Below are positions 60,096 through 64,000 of a stretch of DNA of 64,000 nt, piece by piece. Position 1 is the first letter of the stretch. Each line of letters starts with the position of its first letter. The position numbers and the translations under genes were made by a program. The stretch is from Leptospiraceae bacterium (GTDB taxonomy: Bacteria; Spirochaetota; Leptospiria; Leptospirales; Leptospiraceae), in contig JACKPA010000002.1 of the NCBI GenBank assembly GCA_024233865.1, positions 310,001-374,000 of the forward strand. Reading direction: 5' to 3'. Under the pieces are notes generated by a model, which saw only the letters and a list, made by a program, of their open reading frames with translations, was not told the DNA's origin and did not search any database.

Positions 60096-63000
60096 TTAAA
60101 GCCTTTTTATCACCATAAAGGTAATATCGTCATTATTCTGGAAGTTCTTTAAAAGTTTTAACAACTCCTCTTTGATTTCCAGTGGTGGCTTGTTTCCGTT
60201 TTTCCGCATGAAGCCTAACAAACCTGTATCGGCTAGCATTTCATCGTTTTTGTCTCTTGCTTCGGTAATTCCATCAGTATACAATAGCATCGTATCACCT
60301 TGGTTAAATTTCACTTCTTGAATATCAAAATCATTGAGCATGTCTTCTACACCCAACCATGAACCGGAAGTATCAATTTCTTCCACATTTTTAGTAGTAG
60401 CTCGGTACACGATCAAAGGCAGGTGTAGACCTGCATACATGAAACTTTCTTCTGTAGTACGGCAAAATACGGTAATCGTCATATACTTAGTTATTCCCAT
60501 AAGTCGGATATTATTAGACAAGATTCGGTTTACGGACTTCATAACCTCGGTTAGTGGTAAATCTTTTGCTGCATGAATCACCGAATGAACAGAAGTTTGA
60601 GCCATCATCATCACAAGTCCCGCTGGAACCCCATGACCGCTCACATCTCCGATTATCATCCAATCCCTTCCATAAGCATCTTGGAATACGTCATAATAAT
60701 CACCACCAACTTCGTCTGCTGTTTCCATATAGGCAGTCACTTCAAATCCAGGCAATCTTGGCTCTTTGGGAAGCAAACTCGTTTGGATTTGGCAGGCAAT
60801 ATCCATCTCTGTTTCGATTTTGGTTTTCTTTTTTGTGACGGATACTATCGCATTTACTAAATTTGAATTTTCTATCGAGATAGCCAACTGAGAGGAAAGC
60901 ATTTTCATGATTTCCAATCTTTCTACTGTAAATACGTTGGTTGCAAGATTGTTTTCCAGATATACGATTGCGAGTAGTTTCCCTTGGCTGATAACGGGAT
61001 AACACATTACCGATTTTGTCCTATTTTCTTTTATGTAGGGATCGTTTGTATAGATTCCGGTTTGACTCGCATCGTCCAGTACAACTTCTCTTTTTGCCCG
61101 TGCTACGTAGTTTAGGATAGTATGCGGTAGTTTTACCTGTTCCAACGTTTTATGCTGCATTACGCTGATTTGGTTTTTATTGGCATCACCTTCTGCTTCT
61201 ATGGTCATTTTTACTTCGTGGTTGTTTCTCACTTTTTCCACAAGGATGAGTTTTCCCGTTTCTGCTCCCGAATTTTGGAAAAGTATTTTCATCATGTTTT
61301 CCAAGAGTTTGTCGAGTTCAATTTCAGCAGACAGGGTTTGTGATGCTTTCAAAACGCTTTGGATGTCGATGGAATTAGACGATGAACTAGAACCCGTTGT
61401 TCCACTAGTTGTTGTAGTCGAGACATTTCGCCTATTGGTAGTCCTTCTGTTTTGGTTGAAACCTAGCAAATCAGGAAAAGTCTCTTCGAGTTGTTTGACC
61501 TTTGGTTTGCAACCCCATCTTTCGTAGGCATACCTTGCGTCTATCATATAGACTCTTGCGATCTTTTCGTTCTTTTGGCTTAGCCAAAACTTGGCTGCGA
61601 GTTCATTGGCGATTGCCTCTTCTAATGTGTATTCATACTGCATGGCTAGCCGAATGGCTTCATCATACTTGCTTATCGCATCTACTATGTTTCCTTCTAT
61701 CCTAGCAAGTTCAGCTCCGATGATCAAGTATTTGTGCCCGTAGTTTGCCTCACAGTTCTCTGCCCAGACTTTCATCCGTTCCTGGTTTTTTTTGACTTGT
61801 GATAGGTAGACCTCACCCCGTCCTGGCGGACACCCCTCTCCTAATAGGAGAGGGGGAGAGGTAAGAGCAAGGCAGGTGAGAGAGTCAAAGAAGTTGTGTT
61901 CAGGTATTACCATCTGTCCAAAAGATCCCCCTTCGTTAGGGGTTGTCCTTTCCCCATAATTATAGGCAAGTTCGTAATCTCCCATCAAATACAGGAATAT
62001 AGATTTAACTAAATATAACCAGTGTAAACAACTTGCATTTTTCGTATCTATCCAAAGCTTTTCCAATTCTTCTTCATTAAATTCCTCATTTAAGAGTTTT
62101 GAACTATCAAAATGGTCACCCTTAAGTTTAGTAATAAATAATTTCCACATAAAAAATGCTCTTACAGCATCAAAACTCTTTGTGCTTATAATAAGGTTTT
62201 GATAATTTTCATATTTCTCAAATGCAGAATCCAGATTTTCTCTTGTTAAAAAAGTTCTTATATTGTAATGAACAATACAAAAAGACATATACGCAAGGTC
62301 GCCACCTTCATATCCGTGTTGAATTCCTTTGTTTAGTATATTAAAGCCTTCTTTTCCGTGATTTCTCCAATGAGCTACCATCGATCCATAGAAGAAGTAG
62401 ACTTTAGATTTTATTTCCAAGTAATTCATTTTCTCAACCAATTCCATAGCAAGGCGACCAAATGCTTCTCCTAATTCGTAGTTTCCAGCTCCGGAACCTA
62501 ATACAACAGCAAATAGAACAAACCCAAAGGGAGAAATTGGAGATAGTCCATAGTTCAATGATATATCTACCATATTCAAGACAATAATAGGAAAAAGTTG
62601 AGGCTTAACAATATAAGCCGGAGCTATGGTTGAACTCAATATTCTAACGGCAGCCAACATTTTTGGGTCTTGCATCTTCGGGAGCTCAGCTAGTTCTTTT
62701 GGATTTCGATTTCCTAAACTCTTAAAAACTCTCTCAAACTCAGGAGTTGGGTCTATATCAGAATTTAAATCCGGAAAGGAAACTCCCAGCATTTTTAGTG
62801 TATCTACGGAAATAAAGATAGCTTCCAGCATCTTGAAATCAATGGTTGCATAGAGATTCAATCGAATTTCATATACTCTTGTTTTATCAAGAAGGTCTGT
62901 TGCTTTAGATAGTATCAGATCAAAGTATTCCTCTGCTTCTTTGATATTTGTGTTCAAATACTCTGCTCGTGCTCGTTTTTCATAAATCTCTAGTGCCTTT

Positions 63001-64000
63001 TCATACGATGTTTCCCAAGAATCAGATGGCAGCAACTCTGTTGCCATCTTGAGCAGATTGAGAGCAGGCTCATAAGCAGAAGAAGCAAAAGCTTTGTCCG
63101 CTGCCATTAAATTCAAATCTAACAGTTCATTTTGTTCATCAATACTAAGAAGTCGGATAGCATTGTTCAATTGGTTTACAATCGTAAAAACAAATTCTTC
63201 TACAGTATTTCTTTTTTTGGCTACCTGTAAATACGTTTTTCCAGCTTTGTAGTGGTGTACTACCTTTTTGTCATCATCTATGATTCCATACACTGCTTCC
63301 TTGACTTTATCATGGACAAGTTTCCCTTTGTTTTCACCTATGGTTATGAATCCATAGTTGGAAAGCCTTGTTAGTAAATTCCCTACATCCGATTCTTCCT
63401 TTTCGACAATTTGATAAAACAGATCCAAATAAAACCAACTGCCTATACAAGAAATCTGTTTCAGTGTATTTAGTTCTTCTTCAGGTAAACTTTTTGCCTT
63501 TTCAGCCAAAAGGTCTATCACATTCTCGGAAATATTGGCATCTTGTATTTTACTTAAATCCCAATGCCATTGTTCCTCTTTGAGACGGATTAGGTCTTTG
63601 TGGTAAAGGTTTGTCAGCAACTCGTTTACGAAAAACGGATTCCCCGCAGTTTTGGACATGACAATTTCTGCAAAAGGTTTGGTCACTTCCGGTTTTTGCT
63701 TGAGCGTATCAGCTACGAGCTGATTGATAGACTCTAGTTTTAGGGGTTTTAAGGCTACTTCGTGGATCGTAAATTCTTGTTTTCTTAACTCATCCACCAT
63801 CAAAACAAAGGGGTGAGTTGCATCTACTTCGTTTATTCGATACGCAAGAATAAACATTAAATGAGTTATATCCGTAGCTGCGTATATCGTTTGAATAAGG
63901 TGGATACTCGGAGAATCCGCCCACTGCAAATCGTCCAAAAATATCACAAGGGGATGTTCCCTACTGGCAAAAACCCTTACAAAGTCTTGGAATACCAAAT
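60096..64000 (-). CDS. AAA-ATPase/GAF/SpoIIE phosphatase, 5' truncated
   Basis: The frame runs to the end of the window without a start, so at least 1300 residues are shown and the N-terminus is missing. An AAA_16-type ATPase region begins with LVIFLDDLQWADSPSIHLIQT (Walker B; Walker A lies outside). A long TPR-like helical region follows, then a GAF domain (about residues 890-1050 of the visible part) and a canonical PP2C/SpoIIE domain (VGGDYYDVF, IGDVSGHGVP, LLYTDGITEA). Proteins of this order often begin with a Ser/Thr kinase, which may lie outside. A palindromic element adds SPPLLLGEG near the middle. Low-complexity Ser/Thr precedes the GAF. Confidence 0.9.
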   Translation of the reverse strand, partial: LVFQDFVRVFASREHPLVIFLDDLQWADSPSIHLIQTIYAATDITHLMFILAYRINEVDATHPFVLMVDELRKQEFTIHEVALKPLKLESINQLVADTLKQKPEVTKPFAEIVMSKTAGNPFFVNELLTNLYHKDLIRLKEEQWHWDLSKIQDANISENVIDLLAEKAKSLPEEELNTLKQISCIGSWFYLDLFYQIVEKEESDVGNLLTRLSNYGFITIGENKGKLVHDKVKEAVYGIIDDDKKVVHHYKAGKTYLQVAKKRNTVEEFVFTIVNQLNNAIRLLSIDEQNELLDLNLMAADKAFASSAYEPALNLLKMATELLPSDSWETSYEKALEIYEKRARAEYLNTNIKEAEEYFDLILSKATDLLDKTRVYEIRLNLYATIDFKMLEAIFISVDTLKMLGVSFPDLNSDIDPTPEFERVFKSLGNRNPKELAELPKMQDPKMLAAVRILSSTIAPAYIVKPQLFPIIVLNMVDISLNYGLSPISPFGFVLFAVVLGSGAGNYELGEAFGRLAMELVEKMNYLEIKSKVYFFYGSMVAHWRNHGKEGFNILNKGIQHGYEGGDLAYMSFCIVHYNIRTFLTRENLDSAFEKYENYQNLIISTKSFDAVRAFFMWKLFITKLKGDHFDSSKLLNEEFNEEELEKLWIDTKNASCLHWLYLVKSIFLYLMGDYELAYNYGERTTPNEGGSFGQMVIPEHNFFDSLTCLALTSPPLLLGEGCPPGRGEVYLSQVKKNQERMKVWAENCEANYGHKYLIIGAELARIEGNIVDAISKYDEAIRLAMQYEYTLEEAIANELAAKFWLSQKNEKIARVYMIDARYAYERWGCKPKVKQLEETFPDLLGFNQNRRTTNRRNVSTTTTSGTTGSSSSSNSIDIQSVLKASQTLSAEIELDKLLENMMKILFQNSGAETGKLILVEKVRNNHEVKMTIEAEGDANKNQISVMQHKTLEQVKLPHTILNYVARAKREVVLDDASQTGIYTNDPYIKENRTKSVMCYPVISQGKLLAIVYLENNLATNVFTVERLEIMKMLSSQLAISIENSNLVNAIVSVTKKKTKIETEMDIACQIQTSLLPKEPRLPGFEVTAYMETADEVGGDYYDVFQDAYGRDWMIIGDVSGHGVPAGLVMMMAQTSVHSVIHAAKDLPLTEVMKSVNRILSNNIRLMGITKYMTITVFCRTTEESFMYAGLHLPLIVYRATTKNVEEIDTSGSWLGVEDMLNDFDIQEVKFNQGDTMLLYTDGITEARDKNDEMLADTGLLGFMRKNGNKPPLEIKEELLKLLKNFQNNDDITFMVIKRL
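60097..60110 (-). repeat. Direct repeat at the left edge of the Rpn insertion
   Basis: The minus-strand ATAAAAAGGCTTTA spans the last codons and stop of the AAA/GAF/PP2C gene and serves as the ribosome-binding region of the Rpn gene. The same 14 bases occur at 59081-59094. Confidence 0.7.
61800..61866. repeat. Palindromic element in frame in the AAA/GAF/PP2C gene
   Basis: The core cccctctcct (61833-61842), aat, aggagagggg (61846-61855) is a perfect 10-bp hairpin. Outer acctc (61810-61814) and gaggt (61857-61861) are also complementary. The block encodes a LTSPPLLLGEGCPPGRGEVY-like peptide, of a kind often produced by such repeats. A related hairpin lies at 37999-38021. Confidence 0.8.

Overview
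The window is AT-rich bacterial DNA carrying a diderm gene set: lpxA, TonB-dependent receptor, secA and several lipoproteins. It also has many large signalling proteins, including SpoIIE-type phosphatases with GAF, TPR or AAA modules, class III cyclases and a 7TM histidine kinase-receiver-cyclase hybrid. That mixture suits a spirochete of the Leptospirales, but this is inferred from gene content and style, not from a marker gene search. Both edge genes are cut by the window ends.

Layout. 2-2242: the 3' part of an Eco57I-type restriction-methylase. 2371-9301: a plus-strand run with a glycosyltransferase, adenylate cyclase, methylglyoxal synthase, a DUF2461 protein, a HAMP-phosphatase and two orphan periplasmic-binding proteins. 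9332-15640: a minus-strand run with a TonB receptor, argC, an enoyl-CoA hydratase-like gene and typA. 15754-19785: rplU-prp-rpmA followed by the hybrid kinase instead of the frequent obgE. 19860-37768: a defence island. 38178-42945: an amidotransferase, secA and a U32 protein. 43028-48162: FHA, tandem glycosyltransferase, small and acidic proteins. 48448-55227: lipoproteins, then a minus-strand housekeeping block (nitrilase-like, lpxA, release-factor-like, nth, rpmB, LOG). 55380-64000: an MBL hydrolase and a partner-switching cluster (AAA/GAF/PP2C, STAS-like, anti-sigma-like ATPase, GAF/PP2C/TPR).

The defence island is a type 1 BREX locus, all on the minus strand in the order brxA-brxB-brxC-[Rpn nuclease]-pglX-pglZ-[three-gene cassette]-brxL. 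A AAA/PD-(D/E)XK protein lies convergent to brxL. The cassette encodes a TIGR04255-like protein, a small beta-rich protein and a ComEC-like MBL hydrolase. It is bracketed by a 46-bp imperfect direct repeat (42/46 identical). One copy is the 3' end of pglZ. The other is a pglZ-tail remnant that supplies the brxL ribosome-binding site. This shows that pglZ and brxL were once adjacent and that the cassette was inserted between them. It is the strongest candidate here for an undescribed BREX-linked accessory system.

A second theme is small palindromic elements inside genes without breaking the frame: in the Eco57I-type gene, in pglX (a GC-rich block with two 27-bp units) and in the AAA/GAF/PP2C gene. 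The last has a sibling hairpin upstream of the BREX operon. A second Rpn-family gene, in the partner-switching cluster, is also flanked by a short direct repeat made from the upstream gene's 3' end.

Several start sites were set by ribosome-binding sequences and operon overlaps: pglZ at 28476, pglX at 31937, rpmB at 54399, mgsA at 4590 and the enoyl-CoA hydratase at 13789.
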